Assembly: GCF_022179285.1 (NCBI RefSeq)
Contig: NZ_BPQO01000001.1
Location: 186,001-250,000 of the forward strand
Length of the DNA stretch: 64,000 bases
DNA from: Methylobacterium hispanicum
GTDB taxonomy: Bacteria; Pseudomonadota; Alphaproteobacteria; Rhizobiales; Beijerinckiaceae
Direction: 5' to 3'
Position numbers and translations under genes: made by a program. Positions 38,063-47,446 of the stretch are shown here, piece after piece. The first letter of the stretch is position 1; each line of letters opens with the position of its first letter. The notes under the pieces were generated by a model. It did no database searches. It saw nothing but the letters and a program-made list of their open reading frames with translations, and had not been told where the DNA came from.

Positions 38063-38551
38063 TCAGGCCCGCAGGCGGGTCCGGACCTCGCCGAGGCTCG
38101 ACCGGATCAGGTTCTGGGCGGCGTCGCCCTGCATCCGCTCGCGCAGGATGGTCTCGGAGACCTTCACGGCGGCATCCGCCGCGGCGGCGCGGACCTGGGC
38201 CTCGGCCTGAGCCTCGGCCTGGGCGATCTTCGACTCGGCCGCCTTGGTGCGGCGGGCCACGAAGTCGTTCAGGCGCTGATGACCCTCGGCGGCGGCACGC
38301 TCGGCCTCCTCGCGGGCGCTCGCGACGATCGCCTCGGCCTCCCGCTCGGCCTCGGTGCGGCGGCGCTTGTAGTCCGCCAGCACGGCGGCGGCCTCTTCGC
38401 GCAGGCGCTTGGCCTCGTCGAGTTCGTTGCGCACGCGCTTGGCGCGGCTGTCGAGCCCCTTGGTCATCGCGCCGAAGGCCCCGGCCTTGGCGGCGAGCGC
38501 CAGGAAGACCACGAAGGCGACGAGGACCCAGAATTCCGCGGTGAGCAGCAT
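38063..38551 (-). CDS. atpF: ATP synthase F0 subunit b
   Basis: A 162-residue subunit b: one N-terminal transmembrane helix (about 5-25, [19 protein letters not shown]) and a long charged helix that dimerises with b' to form the peripheral stalk holding F1. Ala/Glu/Arg heptads run from about 35 to 150. It is the last gene of the minus-strand operon atpI-atpB-atpE-atpF'-atpF. Alphaproteobacteria keep this F0 operon apart from the F1 genes, which are not in the window. Confidence 0.93.
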   Translation of the reverse strand: MLLTAEFWVLVAFVVFLALAAKAGAFGAMTKGLDSRAKRVRNELDEAKRLREEAAAVLADYKRRRTEAEREAEAIVASAREEAERAAAEGHQRLNDFVARRTKAAESKIAQAEAQAEAQVRAAAADAAVKVSETILRERMQGDAAQNLIRSSLGEVRTRLRA

Positions 38552-38567
38552 GGTTGTGGGTTCCTAC

Positions 38568-39143
38568 TCAGTGCGCGGTGGCGTTGAGGGCGCGCTCGAC
38601 GCTGGCCTGGTCGGGGGCCTGGCCGGTGAGGCGCTCGACGATGGCGGTCGCGGTCTCGCCCGCGATGGTGCGGACGTTGCCCATGGCCTGCTCGGTGCGG
38701 CCGCGGATGGTGGTCTCGGAGGCGGCCAGACGCTGGTTCAGCTCGGCCTCCAGCGTCTTGCGCTTGGTCTCGGCCTCGGCCGAGAGCGCGTTGCGGGTCT
38801 CCTGGGCAATCTCGCGGGCCTTGCCCTGCGCGTCGGCGAGCGACTTCTCGTAGGCCGCGCCCGCGGCATCGGCCTCGGACTTCATGCGCTGGGCCTCGTC
38901 GAGGTCGGCCGAGAGCCGGGTGGCGCGATCGTGCAGGATGCCCTGGATGCGCGGCAGCGCGATCTTCGACATCAGGTAGTAGAGCAGGCCGAAGGCCAGC
39001 GCGAGCCAGACGATCTGCGCCAGGAAGGTATGGGTCTCGAAGGGCGGGAAGGCGTGCTTCTCGGCCGGGTGCAGGATCTCGCCCTTGCCCGCGTAGGTGT
39101 CGGTCCCGGGCGGCGGAGTGGTGAGAGGGTTCGGCTGCGCCAT
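38568..39143 (-). CDS. atpF': ATP synthase F0 subunit b'
   Basis: A 191-residue b' subunit. A Pro/Thr-rich N-terminus leads to a transmembrane helix (about 43-62, AQIVWLALAFGLLYYLM) and a long alpha-helical stalk with strong heptads. Start ATG 39143 has an AGGA element at normal spacing; a TTG further up (39173) would add ten unlikely residues. The stop lies 16 bases before atpF. Separate b and b' genes are typical of alphaproteobacteria and photosynthetic bacteria, giving a heterodimeric stalk. Confidence 0.92.
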   Translation of the reverse strand: MAQPNPLTTPPPGTDTYAGKGEILHPAEKHAFPPFETHTFLAQIVWLALAFGLLYYLMSKIALPRIQGILHDRATRLSADLDEAQRMKSEADAAGAAYEKSLADAQGKAREIAQETRNALSAEAETKRKTLEAELNQRLAASETTIRGRTEQAMGNVRTIAGETATAIVERLTGQAPDQASVERALNATAH

Positions 39144-39335
39144 GGTCCCGTCCTGAAAGGAGTGTGAAAACAATCGAGCGCTCGCAGGTCTAGCCCGAGC
39201 GCTCGGTGTCTCTCGCGAAGCTCCCGCCGCGTCGCCGTGGCCGGAGTGGGATCCGTCGGGATCGGGAGCTTTGCGGGGAACACCTGAGCCGTGCCCGTCG
39301 CCGCGGCGGACCCGCGGCGACGGAGCGATCCCGCC

Positions 39336-39563
39336 TCAGACGGCGAAGAGGAGGAGCAGCGCGACGAGCAGCGAGAAGATGCCGAGCGCCTCGGTCAGCG
39401 CGAAGCCGAGAAGCAGGTTGGTGCGCTGGCTGTCGGCGGCCGAGGGGTTGCGAAGCGCGCCGGCGTAGAACTGGCCGAACAGGTTGCCGAGGCCGATGCC
39501 CGCGCCCGCCATGCCGAGGCAGGCGAGACCGGCGCCGATGTACTTCGCAGCGACGGGATCCAT
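39336..39563 (-). CDS. atpE: ATP synthase F0 subunit c
   Basis: A 75-residue hairpin of two transmembrane helices around the polar loop RNPSA (about 38-42). The proton-carrying acid is Glu58 in LTEALG on helix 2, and the glycine-rich helix 1 (AGAGIGLG) allows tight ring packing. The ligand pattern of Na+-type rings is not seen, so it is taken as H+-dependent. The 192-base gap to atpF' holds no gene. Confidence 0.96.
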   Translation of the reverse strand: MDPVAAKYIGAGLACLGMAGAGIGLGNLFGQFYAGALRNPSAADSQRTNLLLGFALTEALGIFSLLVALLLLFAV

Positions 39564-39623
39564 GAGTAACTCCTGAGGTTTCGAACGATTTTCGTTGCGC
39601 GGAGGGAGGCCGGCCGAGGGTTC

Positions 39624-40379
39624 TCAGTGGCCGGGGTGAAGGGCGTCGGCGAGGTAGACCGCCGTCAGCGTCGCGAAGACGTAGGCCTGCAGGGCCGCCA
39701 CTAGGAATTCCAGGGCCGTCAGCGCGATGGTGAGGAAGAGCGGGAGCGGGGAGAGGATGCTCCAGGCGCCGGCGAGCAGGAGCTGCGCGACGAAGAAGGC
39801 GAAGATCTTGAGCGCGATGTGGCCCGCCAGGATGTTGGCGAAGAGACGGACCGAGAGGCTGATCGGGCGCGAGATGAACGAGACGATCTCGATCGGCACC
39901 ATGATCAGCAGGAGGGGCTTGGGCACGCCCGCCGGGATGAACAGGCCGAGGAAGTGGCTGCCGTGCTTCATCACGCCGTAGATCACGACCGTCGAGATCA
40001 CCAGGAAGGCGAGGCCGAAGGTGATGATCAGGTGGCTGGTCACCGCGAAGGCATAGGGGATCATCCCGAACAGGTTCAGGATGAGCACGAACATGAACAG
40101 CGAGAAGACGAGCGGCAGGAAGCGCTGCTCCTTGTCGCCGGTCGCCTGGTGCAGCGTATCGGCGATGAACTCGTAGAAGACCTCGGCCAGCGCCTGCATC
40201 CGGCCCGGCACCACCGAGCGGCCGGCAGTGGCCACGATGGTGATGAAGGCGATGACGCCGACGGCGGCGAACATGTAGAGCGCCGACTGGGTGAAGGCGA
40301 TTTCCTGGTTGCCGATATGGCCCAGCGAGACGAGCGGCTTCAGCTCGAACTGGTGGATCGGGTCGATGCTGGCCGCCAT
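39624..40379 (-). CDS. atpB: ATP synthase F0 subunit a
   Basis: A 251-residue integral membrane subunit forming the proton half-channels. The essential arginine is Arg178 in SLSVRLFANILAGH (equivalent to E. coli aArg210), and the last helices carry the conserved LEFLVAALQAYVFATL. About five or six transmembrane segments are visible. It is 60 bases upstream of atpE and about 80 downstream of atpI in the same operon. Confidence 0.95.
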   Translation of the reverse strand: MAASIDPIHQFELKPLVSLGHIGNQEIAFTQSALYMFAAVGVIAFITIVATAGRSVVPGRMQALAEVFYEFIADTLHQATGDKEQRFLPLVFSLFMFVLILNLFGMIPYAFAVTSHLIITFGLAFLVISTVVIYGVMKHGSHFLGLFIPAGVPKPLLLIMVPIEIVSFISRPISLSVRLFANILAGHIALKIFAFFVAQLLLAGAWSILSPLPLFLTIALTALEFLVAALQAYVFATLTAVYLADALHPGH

Positions 40380-40459
40380 GCTCTTGCTTCTGCTCCCTCG
40401 CGCGCTCGGGCGGCCTTGGCGGCCCGCCCCGGGCGGCTAACCCGAATCCGTGTCGACCC

Positions 40460-40840
40460 TCAAGGGCCTTTGCGATCTTTTGGGCCCCCGGGGCCGTTCG
40501 TCCCCGAGAAGCCGGACAGACGCATGATGTTGTAGACGCCCGTCACGAACCCCAGCAGCACAAGGACGATCATCCCCCAGGGTTTCGTCCCGAGGAAATG
40601 GTCGCACAGCCAACCGAGGATTCCGCCCGCGATGATGGCGGCGATGAACTCCGTGGAGAGCGTCATCGCCTGCCCGAGGGAGGAGTGCGCGGACGGCCCT
40701 GGACGCGGCGAAGGATCGGAAGAGGCCGCGGGCCGCTTGCCGTCGATCTGCGTCTCGAGACGTCTGAGCCTCGCGGAGAGTTCGCTGTCCGTGGGTGCCC
40801 GGTCTCCCTGCCCCTCGCCCTTGGTGTCGTTGCCGCTCAC
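40460..40840 (-). CDS. atpI: ATP synthase accessory protein AtpI
   Basis: A 126-residue protein with a charged N-terminal half (LSARLRRLETQID) and two C-terminal transmembrane helices (about 55-78 and 88-108, with AGGILGWLCDHFLGTKPWG), the AtpI/AtpZ-type layout. AtpI assists assembly of the c-ring and possibly Mg2+ supply. It is the first gene of the F0 operon; a good promoter lies about 65-90 bases upstream. Confidence 0.9.
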   Translation of the reverse strand: MSGNDTKGEGQGDRAPTDSELSARLRRLETQIDGKRPAASSDPSPRPGPSAHSSLGQAMTLSTEFIAAIIAGGILGWLCDHFLGTKPWGMIVLVLLGFVTGVYNIMRLSGFSGTNGPGGPKDRKGP

Positions 40841-40902
40841 GGCGCGACCTCACAGTGTCGAGAGGACCCGGAAACGAGGCTTGCCCCCTTCAAGCGCGGC
40901 GC

Positions 40903-40931
40903 ACCATAGTTTCGCCCCTATGGCGTGTCAA
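40903..40931 (-). promoter_or_regulatory. Sigma70-type promoter of the F0 ATP synthase operon
   Basis: On the minus strand a perfect -35 TTGACA (40931-40926), exactly 17 bases, then -10 TATGGT (40908-40903). Transcription should start near 40896, giving a leader of about 55 bases to the atpI ATG at 40840. Confidence 0.75.
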
Positions 40932-40940
40932 GGCACGGAC

Positions 40941-40973
40941 AACATCAACCAAGTCACTGCGAAAGTTGATGTT
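40941..40973. promoter_or_regulatory. Palindrome just upstream of the atp promoter
   Basis: AACATCAAC (40941-40949) and GTTGATGTT (40965-40973) are perfect 9-bp inverted arms with 15 bases between. It ends 10 bases upstream of the -35 box, a position suited to an activator or repressor, but it could also be a terminator for the upstream DsbA-family gene (no T-run seen). Confidence 0.5.
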
Positions 40974-41031
40974 TTGGCGTTTTCCGGGCCCGCCGGGACA
41001 GCTTGGCCCTCGATAAGCGTCGCCGCGGCGC

Positions 41032-41676
41032 TCAGGCCCCGAGGATCGGCTTGATCACCTTCTCCATCCCGTCGATCGTCATCTCGCCCTTGTAGCGCTC
41101 GCCGTTGATGAAGAAGGTCGGGGTGGAATCGACCTTGAAGGTGTCGAGGCCGCGCTGCTTCGTGGCGTTCACGCCGTCGTAGAGCTTCTGGTCCTTCAGG
41201 CAGGCCTCGAACTTCTCCTTGCTGATGCCGGCTTGGCGCAGCATCTGCTCCAGGGCGTCCACGGGCTTCTGCTGGAAGGCCCAGGCCTGCTGCTGGTCGA
41301 AGAGCAGGTCGGTGATGGGGTAGTACTTCGCGTCGCCGTCGCAGCGCGCCAGCATGAAGGCCGCGGTGGCCAGCGGATCGAGCGGGAACTCGCGCAGGGT
41401 GAAGCGCACCTTGCCGGTGTCGATGTAGCGCTCCTTGAGCGCCGGCCAGGTGGTGCGGTGGAAGGCGGCGCAGTGCGAGCAGGTCATCGAGGCGTACTCG
41501 ATGATCGTGACCTTCGCGTCCTTCGGACCCAGCCAGACGTCGCCGAGCGGGCCGGGCTGCATCAGCGCGGCGGCGTCCACGCCCTGCGCCAGGGCCGGCA
41601 GGCCGAGCTTCGGCAGGATGACGGCCGCGCCCACGGCGAGCCCGGTGAGTTTCAAAGCGTCGCGCCGCGTGATCAT
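41032..41676 (-). CDS. DsbA-family thiol:disulfide oxidoreductase
   Basis: A 214-residue exported thioredoxin-fold protein. The N-terminus has a twin-arginine-like signal (TRRDALKLTGLAVGAAVI) with a cut near LPALAQG. The redox motif is Cys66-Ser-His-Cys69 (MTCSHC), and the cis-proline loop is STPTFFING. Size and the DSBA helical insertion match BdbD/DsbA-like proteins of alphaproteobacteria. It would oxidise or isomerise cysteines in the periplasm; cytochrome c maturation is another possible use. Confidence 0.9.
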   Translation of the reverse strand: MITRRDALKLTGLAVGAAVILPKLGLPALAQGVDAAALMQPGPLGDVWLGPKDAKVTIIEYASMTCSHCAAFHRTTWPALKERYIDTGKVRFTLREFPLDPLATAAFMLARCDGDAKYYPITDLLFDQQQAWAFQQKPVDALEQMLRQAGISKEKFEACLKDQKLYDGVNATKQRGLDTFKVDSTPTFFINGERYKGEMTIDGMEKVIKPILGA

Positions 41677-41814
41677 GTCGTGACTGGCTCCGCTGATGGT
41701 CGGACGATCTCCGGGTCTGCGGTAGCGGGGCCGGACGGCGCTTGCAAGGCGACGAATCGACGGCGGTCCAGGCCTCGCCGGGTTACGGGGATGGCCCTGC
41801 GGCCGCGGCGATCC

Positions 41815-42870
41815 TCAGACCGCCTTCTCCTTGAGCTTGTGCTCGATCTCGTGGGCATCGAGGCCCGGGGCGGTCACCGGAGGCTCTGGCACGGCCGGCG
41901 TCTCGTTCCTGCCGACCGCGGCCGCGAGGCGCGAACGCTCGAACATCAGCACGATCACGATCGAGGCGAGCAGCGGCAGCCAGAGATAGAACACCCGGAA
42001 GACGATCACCGCAGCGATGACGGCGTCCTTCTGGGCGGCGTCGGTGATCTGCATCGCCGTGATGAAGACCAGCTCGAACACCCCGAGACCGCCGGGCGCG
42101 TGCGAGGCGAGCGCCAGCGAGAACGAGGCCAGGAAGATCGCCAGAACGGTCAGGAAGTCGACACCCATCGACTCGGGGAGCGCGAAGTAGATGATGCCGG
42201 CCGCGCCCAGCAGTTCCAGCGGCGCGGCGATCAGCTGGCGGCCCATGATGCCGGGGCGCGGATATTCCAGCTTGAACGCGCGGATGTGCAGCGGCGGCAG
42301 GCGCAGGACAGAGCCGGCGACGTAGAGCGCCACGAAGGCCAGCATGCCGATGCCGACGACGAGCGCGGTCTTCGGGTCGGTGAAGACGGCCGGGAGCTTG
42401 CCCTCGAGCCGCGAGAGCAGGTGCGGGTCGAGGACGAGGGTCAGGCCGCCGAGCGACACCGTGCCGAGGAAGAAGGTGAAGGAGCACAGCGCCACCAGCA
42501 CCGCGACCTGCGCGGCCGAGAGCCCCTTGGCGGTGTAGGCCCGGTAGCGCACCAGCGCGCCCGAGAAGACCGAGGCGCCGATATTGTGCGAGAGCGCGTA
42601 GGTGGTGAAGGAGCAGAGCGAGACGAACAGCCACGAGATGTGGCGCACGCCGAGATGCAGCAGCGCGATCCGGTCGTACCAGGCCAGCGCCGCGTAGGCG
42701 ACGAGGGTCGAGACCAGCGCCAGCAGGATCCGGTGCGGCGGGATCGCCAGGATCGCGCCCCAGATCGCCGAGAGCGAGGTGGACTTCAGTTCCTGGTAGA
42801 GGAAGTAGCCGGAGACGACGACGGCCGCGAGGCCGACGAGCGGCCAGATGAACTCGCTGATCTTCTTCAT
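41815..42870 (-). CDS. UPF0104/lysylphosphatidylglycerol synthase transmembrane-domain protein
   Basis: A 351-residue membrane protein with about eight hydrophobic segments, including NIGASVFSGALVRYRAY and ASHAPGGLGVFE, the conserved flippase-like motif of the family. It corresponds to the membrane half of MprF only: the cytoplasmic aminoacyltransferase domain is missing. Such proteins are thought to translocate lipids or act in envelope modification, but this is unproved. The frame is open to 43062; ATG 42870 begins the first helix. Confidence 0.85.
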   Translation of the reverse strand: MKKISEFIWPLVGLAAVVVSGYFLYQELKSTSLSAIWGAILAIPPHRILLALVSTLVAYAALAWYDRIALLHLGVRHISWLFVSLCSFTTYALSHNIGASVFSGALVRYRAYTAKGLSAAQVAVLVALCSFTFFLGTVSLGGLTLVLDPHLLSRLEGKLPAVFTDPKTALVVGIGMLAFVALYVAGSVLRLPPLHIRAFKLEYPRPGIMGRQLIAAPLELLGAAGIIYFALPESMGVDFLTVLAIFLASFSLALASHAPGGLGVFELVFITAMQITDAAQKDAVIAAVIVFRVFYLWLPLLASIVIVLMFERSRLAAAVGRNETPAVPEPPVTAPGLDAHEIEHKLKEKAV

Positions 42871-43064
42871 GGCACTCTCGTCCCCGGATCGGCGACCCTG
42901 ATGCGCCAGGAACCGGCGCGCCGCAAGCGGGACGGGCCGCCCCTGCCGGGCGGGTGATGTCAGGCGATCGTGACCGTTTCGTGTGGGGCCCCCGGGATCG
43001 ATCTCCGGCGGCGGAGCCGAACGCCGCGCGGGCGGCGGCGCATCCGGCCGGGTGTCGCGCAACG

Positions 43065-43097
43065 AAAAAGCCCGCCCCGTTCGGCCGGGGCGGGCTT
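43065..43097 (-). terminator. Rho-independent terminator of leuC
   Basis: A 12-bp stem (AAGCCCGCCCCG at 43068-43079; CGGGGCGGGCTT at 43086-43097) with a UUCG-like loop. On the minus strand it is followed by a run of T (the A residues at 43065-43069), 24 bases past the leuC stop. Confidence 0.88.
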
Positions 43098-43120
43098 CGG
43101 CAACGATCAGGACAGGGCGA

Positions 43121-44533
43121 TCAGCCCTGCGGCCACTCGCGGATGTCGACGAAGCGGCCGGCCACCGCCGCGGCGGCGGCCATCGCCGGGGAGACGAGGT
43201 GCGTGCGCCCGCGCGGGCCCTGGCGGCCCTCGAAATTGCGGTTCGAGGTCGAGGCGCAGCGCTCGCCCGGCCGCAGCTTGTCCGGGTTCATGCCGAGGCA
43301 CATCGAGCAGCCGGGCTCGCGCCAGTCGAAGCCCGCCGCCTTCAGGATCTTGTCGAGCCCTTCCGCCTCGGCCTGCGCCTTCACCAGCCCGGAGCCCGGC
43401 ACGATCATCGCCGACACGCTCTGGTGCACCTTGCGGTCGCCGACGACCCGCGCGACCTCGCGCAGGTCCTCGATGCGTCCGTTGGTGCAAGAGCCGATGA
43501 AGACCCGGTCCAGGGTGATGTCGGTGATCTTGGTGCCCGGCGTCAGGCCCATATAGGCCAGCGCCTTCTCCTTCGACTGCCGCTTGTTCTCGTCGGCGAT
43601 CCGGGCCGGATCCGGCACGAGGCCCTGGATCGAGATCACATCCTCGGGGCTGGTGCCCCAGCTGACGATCGGGGGGAGGTTCCCCGCATCCAGCCGCACC
43701 TCGCGGTCGAAATGGGCGCCCTCGTCGCTGACGAGGCTCTCCCAGTAGCGCCGCGCCGCGTCGAAGGCCGCGCCCTGCGGCGCCTTCGGGCGGCCCTTCA
43801 CGTACGCGAAGGTGGTCTCGTCGGGCGCGACCATGCCGGCCCGCGCCCCGCCCTCGACCGTCATGTTGCAGATCGTCATCCGGCCCTCCATCGAGAGGGC
43901 GCGGATGGCCTCGCCCGCGTACTCGATGACGTGCCCGGTGCCGCCGGCCGTGCCGATCTCGCCGATGATCGCCAGGATGATGTCCTTCGCGGTGACGCCC
44001 GGCGGCAGCGCGCCGTCGACCGTGACCCGCATGTTCCGGGCCTTCTTCTGCACCAGCGTCTGGGTGGCGAGCACGTGCTCGACTTCGGACGTGCCGATGC
44101 CGTGGGCCAGCGCCCCGAAGGCGCCGTGCGTCGAGGTGTGCGAGTCGCCGCACACGATCGTCTGGCCGGGAAGCGTGAAGCCCTGCTCCGGCCCGATGAT
44201 GTGGACGATGCCCTGGCGGCGATCCAGCGCGTCGTAGAACTCGATGCCGAAGTCGCGCACGTTCTCGGCCAGCGCCTCGAGCTGCGTGCGGCTCTCCGGA
44301 TCCTCGATCCCCGCGCGCCGGTCCGAGGTCTGGACGTTGTGGTCCACGACCGCCAGCGTCTTCTCGGGATGGCGCACCCGGCGGCCGGCCACGCGCAGGC
44401 CCTCGAACGCCTGGGGGCTCGTCACCTCGTGCACGAGGTGGCGGTCGATGTAGAGGAGGCTGGTGCCGTCCGGCTGAACATCGACGACGTGGTCGTCCCA
44501 GATCTTGTCGTAGAGCGTGCGCGGGCTTGCCAT
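43121..44533 (-). CDS. leuC: 3-isopropylmalate dehydratase large subunit
   Basis: A 470-residue LeuC, which with LeuD isomerises 2-isopropylmalate to 3-isopropylmalate in leucine synthesis. The [4Fe-4S] ligands are in GSCTNGR and CSMCLG, and [14 protein letters not shown] and [10 protein letters not shown] are the aconitase-family signatures. ATG 44533 starts the canonical [14 protein letters not shown]; the long open frame upstream is antisense to the dehydrogenase gene. leuD is not in the window, as in other alphaproteobacteria where leuC and leuD are separated. Confidence 0.97.
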   Translation of the reverse strand: MASPRTLYDKIWDDHVVDVQPDGTSLLYIDRHLVHEVTSPQAFEGLRVAGRRVRHPEKTLAVVDHNVQTSDRRAGIEDPESRTQLEALAENVRDFGIEFYDALDRRQGIVHIIGPEQGFTLPGQTIVCGDSHTSTHGAFGALAHGIGTSEVEHVLATQTLVQKKARNMRVTVDGALPPGVTAKDIILAIIGEIGTAGGTGHVIEYAGEAIRALSMEGRMTICNMTVEGGARAGMVAPDETTFAYVKGRPKAPQGAAFDAARRYWESLVSDEGAHFDREVRLDAGNLPPIVSWGTSPEDVISIQGLVPDPARIADENKRQSKEKALAYMGLTPGTKITDITLDRVFIGSCTNGRIEDLREVARVVGDRKVHQSVSAMIVPGSGLVKAQAEAEGLDKILKAAGFDWREPGCSMCLGMNPDKLRPGERCASTSNRNFEGRQGPRGRTHLVSPAMAAAAAVAGRFVDIREWPQG

Positions 44534-44758
44534 GGCTTGGAGTTCGCTGTGGGGACCGACCGGGGCACCCGATGCACCCGGCTTGGAACCTCTCTTAGTA
44601 GGGGTCCGAGGCGAGAATCGGAAGAGGCGCCGCGCCGCCGCCGCGGGATGGCTGGCCGGCTTCTGTCGCACGGGTGCCGCGCGCGGGCGGCGACAACCGG
44701 CCCGGATGCGGTATGTGGAGGGATAGGCGTGCCCCGCGCGCCAGCCGGAGTCCCAACC

Positions 44759-45781
44759 GTGAGCGAGCCCGCCCCGCCCGAGATCCTGATGCTCCGGCCG
44801 ATGCACCCGGTCGTGGCGGAGGCGCTGGGTGCCCGCCTCACCCTGCACCGGGTCGACGGCGCCGCCGACCCGGAGGCGCTGCTGAGAGAGGTCGCGCCCC
44901 GCATCCGCGGCCTCGCGGTCGGCGCGCAGACGCCGGTCGACGGCGGCCTGATGGACCGGCTGCCGAAGCTGGAGATCGTCGCCAATTTCGGCGTCGGCTA
45001 CGACACGGTGGATGCGCGGGCGGCCGCCGCCCGGGGCGTCGTCGTCACCAACACGCCGGACGTGCTCACCGACGAGGTGGCCGACCTGACCCTCGGCCTC
45101 CTGCTCGCCACGCTCCGCCGGATCCCCCAGGCGGACCGCTACCTTCGGGCCGGACGCTGGCCGCAGGCGCCCTTCCCGCTCTCGCCGTCCTTGCGCGGGC
45201 GCCGGATCGGCATCCTCGGCCTCGGCCGGATCGGGCGCGCCATCGCGCGCCGGCTCGAAGGGTTCGGGGTCGAGATCGCCTATCACGGCCGCTCGCGGCA
45301 GGCGGACGTGCCCTACGCCTACCACCCCACCCTCGTCGGCCTCGCCGAGGCCGTGCACGTGCTGATCGTGGTGGCGCCGGGCGGCCCCGGGACCGCGGGG
45401 CTCATCGACGCCGCGGTGCTCCGGGGGCTCGGGCCGGAGGGCGTCCTGATCAACGTCGCCCGCGGCAGCCTCGTGGACGAGGCGGCGCTGGCGGCGGCGC
45501 TGGCGGACGGCACGATCCAGGCGGCCGGGCTCGACGTGTTCGCGGACGAGCCGCACGTGCCGGCGGACCTCGTGGCGTGCGACAACGCGGTACTGCTGCC
45601 GCATGTCGGCTCCGCCTCGCACCACACCCGCGCGGCGATGGGCCGGCTCGTGGCCGACAACCTGCTCTCGTGGTTCGAGGGGCGCGGGCCCCTGACCCCG
45701 GTGGCGGAGACGCCCTGGAAGGCCGGCGCCGAGCCATCCGAGGCGCCCGGCCCCGAGACATCCCGGAAGGTCGAGGCGTGA
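44759..45781 (+). CDS. D-2-hydroxyacid dehydrogenase (NAD(P)-dependent)
   Basis: A 340-residue member of the D-isomer 2-hydroxyacid dehydrogenase family. The nucleotide-binding [13 protein letters not shown] is central, and the catalytic residues are the Arg of [10 protein letters not shown], the Glu of [10 protein letters not shown] and the His of [11 protein letters not shown]. The pattern is closest to hydroxypyruvate/glyoxylate/2-ketogluconate reductases (GhrB-type); the substrate is not determined. GTG 44759 has GGAG upstream; GTG 44729 is an alternative. Its stop overlaps the next gene start (GTGA). In a methylotroph such enzymes can act in the serine cycle, but hprA itself is not claimed. 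Confidence 0.85.
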   Translation: MSEPAPPEILMLRPMHPVVAEALGARLTLHRVDGAADPEALLREVAPRIRGLAVGAQTPVDGGLMDRLPKLEIVANFGVGYDTVDARAAAARGVVVTNTPDVLTDEVADLTLGLLLATLRRIPQADRYLRAGRWPQAPFPLSPSLRGRRIGILGLGRIGRAIARRLEGFGVEIAYHGRSRQADVPYAYHPTLVGLAEAVHVLIVVAPGGPGTAGLIDAAVLRGLGPEGVLINVARGSLVDEAALAAALADGTIQAAGLDVFADEPHVPADLVACDNAVLLPHVGSASHHTRAAMGRLVADNLLSWFEGRGPLTPVAETPWKAGAEPSEAPGPETSRKVEA

Positions 45782-46659
45782 GACAGCTCCCCCTCGCGGC
45801 CCTCGCTGCCCTGCTGGGCCTCGGCGCGGCCGCGGCGCAGGAGGCGATCCCCGCCCAGCCGCCGCAGTTCCCGCCCCTGCTGCCTTCCGCGCCACCGGAC
45901 CTCACGCCCGCCGCGCCGGAGGCACAGCCGACCTCTCCGCCGCCGGCCGATCGCCTGCCGGATCGATTCACCGGCGTCCCCGGTACCTGGGACCTCTCCC
46001 GCGACGGGACGAACCGGCGCTGCGTGATGACGCTCGGCCTCGACAACGGGCCGGTGGGGCGCAAGCTCGCCTTCCCGGCGGGCTGCCGGAGGGCGCTGCC
46101 GCTCACCGCCACCATGGTCGGCTGGCTCTACACAGAGGGCGGCGTGCGCCTCGTCGACAAGAACGTGCGCCCGCTCCTGATCTTCACCCCCCGGCCCGAC
46201 CGGGGCAGCTACGGCGCGAAGGCGGAGAGCGGCGAGGTCTACAGCTTCGTGCCCCTCGATATCGCGGCGATGCGTCCGCCCGCGCCCGAAGCGGCCCTGC
46301 CCTCTGCAGCGCCGCCATCGGAGGCCGCCTCCAGCGTCGCCGGACAGTCGGCTCCGGCCGCCCTCCCCGCGCCCGCGGCGGGCGCCCCCGAGCCCGGCCT
46401 CTACGCGCTCGACCGTTACCGCGACCGCGATGTCTGCCGGCTCGAACTCGCCGGCGGTGGGGCCGTGTCCCTGATGCCGGGCTGCCGCGACAGCGGGATC
46501 GAGGTGTTCGGGCCCGCCGGGTGGAGCTTCGCCGCCGGCCGCCTGACGCTGACGGCCCGGCGCGGCCACACGGTCGGCCTGGTGCCGAACGGCGAAGGGG
46601 CCTGGCGGCGCGACCCGGAGACCGGCACCACCTTCGTCCTGCGCAGGGTCGAGCCCTGA
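45778..46659 (+). CDS. Exported protein with two AprI/Inh-type protease-inhibitor domains
   Basis: A 293-residue protein with a signal peptide (1-20, [13 protein letters not shown]) and a Pro-rich linker. Two Inh-like beta-barrels follow: the first about 67-160 (GTWDLSR, Cys82, Cys103, Trp116), the second about 207-293 (GLYALDR, Cys220, Cys236, Trp249). Each has the Cys pair that forms a disulfide in AprI/Inh inhibitors of serralysin-type metalloproteases; a Pro/Ala linker joins them. Most family members have one domain. GTG 45778 overlaps the upstream dehydrogenase stop, so they are coupled. No serralysin gene is in the window. Confidence 0.75.
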   Translation: MRQLPLAALAALLGLGAAAAQEAIPAQPPQFPPLLPSAPPDLTPAAPEAQPTSPPPADRLPDRFTGVPGTWDLSRDGTNRRCVMTLGLDNGPVGRKLAFPAGCRRALPLTATMVGWLYTEGGVRLVDKNVRPLLIFTPRPDRGSYGAKAESGEVYSFVPLDIAAMRPPAPEAALPSAAPPSEAASSVAGQSAPAALPAPAAGAPEPGLYALDRYRDRDVCRLELAGGGAVSLMPGCRDSGIEVFGPAGWSFAAGRLTLTARRGHTVGLVPNGEGAWRRDPETGTTFVLRRVEP

Positions 46660-46750
46660 GACCGTTGCCAAGTCCATCCCGTAGACCAGAGCTCAGCCCC
46701 GGGCCCGCGCGAGGTCCCGGACCTTTCGAAGGCCCGACGGGGTCGGCGCC

Positions 46751-47317
46751 CTACCCGACCTGATCCTGCACCGGCATCATGCGCTCGTGCAGGCCGTCGC
46801 GGCGCACGGCGACGTGCCAGACGGTCGCCAGGACGTGCAGGCCGACCAGCAAGTAGACCGCCCACTGCCCGGCGAGGTGGACGGACTGGAAGATCTTCTG
46901 CAGCCCCTCGTCCTTCGGCAGGCCCGGCACGGTGAAGAGCCAGAAATACGGGGTCGAGCGGCCCGCCAGCGCGCTGAGCAGGTAGCCGCTCACCGGCATG
47001 ATCAGGAAGACCGCGTAGAGCAGCCAGTGGTTGATCCGGCCGAGCACGGCGAGCGCGGCGGGCATGCGCGGCTCGGGCGGCGCCGGGTGTAGGATGCGCC
47101 AGACGATGCGCACGACCACGAGGGCGAACAGCGTCAGCCCCACCGACTTGTGCAGCACGAACATGTCGCCCTTGGCCGGCGCGTCCCGGGCGAGGCTCGT
47201 CGCGATCCAGGCGAGGGGCAGCACCGCGGCGACGAGGAGGGCGGTCAGCCAGTGCAGCGCCTGCGCGACCCCGTTGTAGCGCGGCATGCCCGAGGCGGTG
47301 ACGTAGGTGGGCGGCAT
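46751..47317 (-). CDS. Cytochrome b561 family protein
   Basis: A 188-residue inner-membrane di-heme b-type cytochrome with four transmembrane helices. Candidate heme ligands are the His of QALHWLTALL (about residue 22), HKSVGLTLFALV, INHWLLY, and the VHLAGQWAVYLLVGLHVLATVWH segment. Family members pass electrons from quinol to acceptors such as superoxide or periplasmic proteins. ATG 47317 is preferred over ones further upstream because GGAG lies before it. Confidence 0.9.
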   Translation of the reverse strand: MPPTYVTASGMPRYNGVAQALHWLTALLVAAVLPLAWIATSLARDAPAKGDMFVLHKSVGLTLFALVVVRIVWRILHPAPPEPRMPAALAVLGRINHWLLYAVFLIMPVSGYLLSALAGRSTPYFWLFTVPGLPKDEGLQKIFQSVHLAGQWAVYLLVGLHVLATVWHVAVRRDGLHERMMPVQDQVG

Positions 47318-47446
47318 CGTTCGCTCCGGCGCGGCCTGGATTTGATCCAAGTTAGATCCGGACGGGGCGAAGGGAATGGCCGCCATGGACGGGGCGGGCA
47401 ATCGCGCTACAAACTCCGGCTCGAGGCTCATACGGATGTGGACGCC

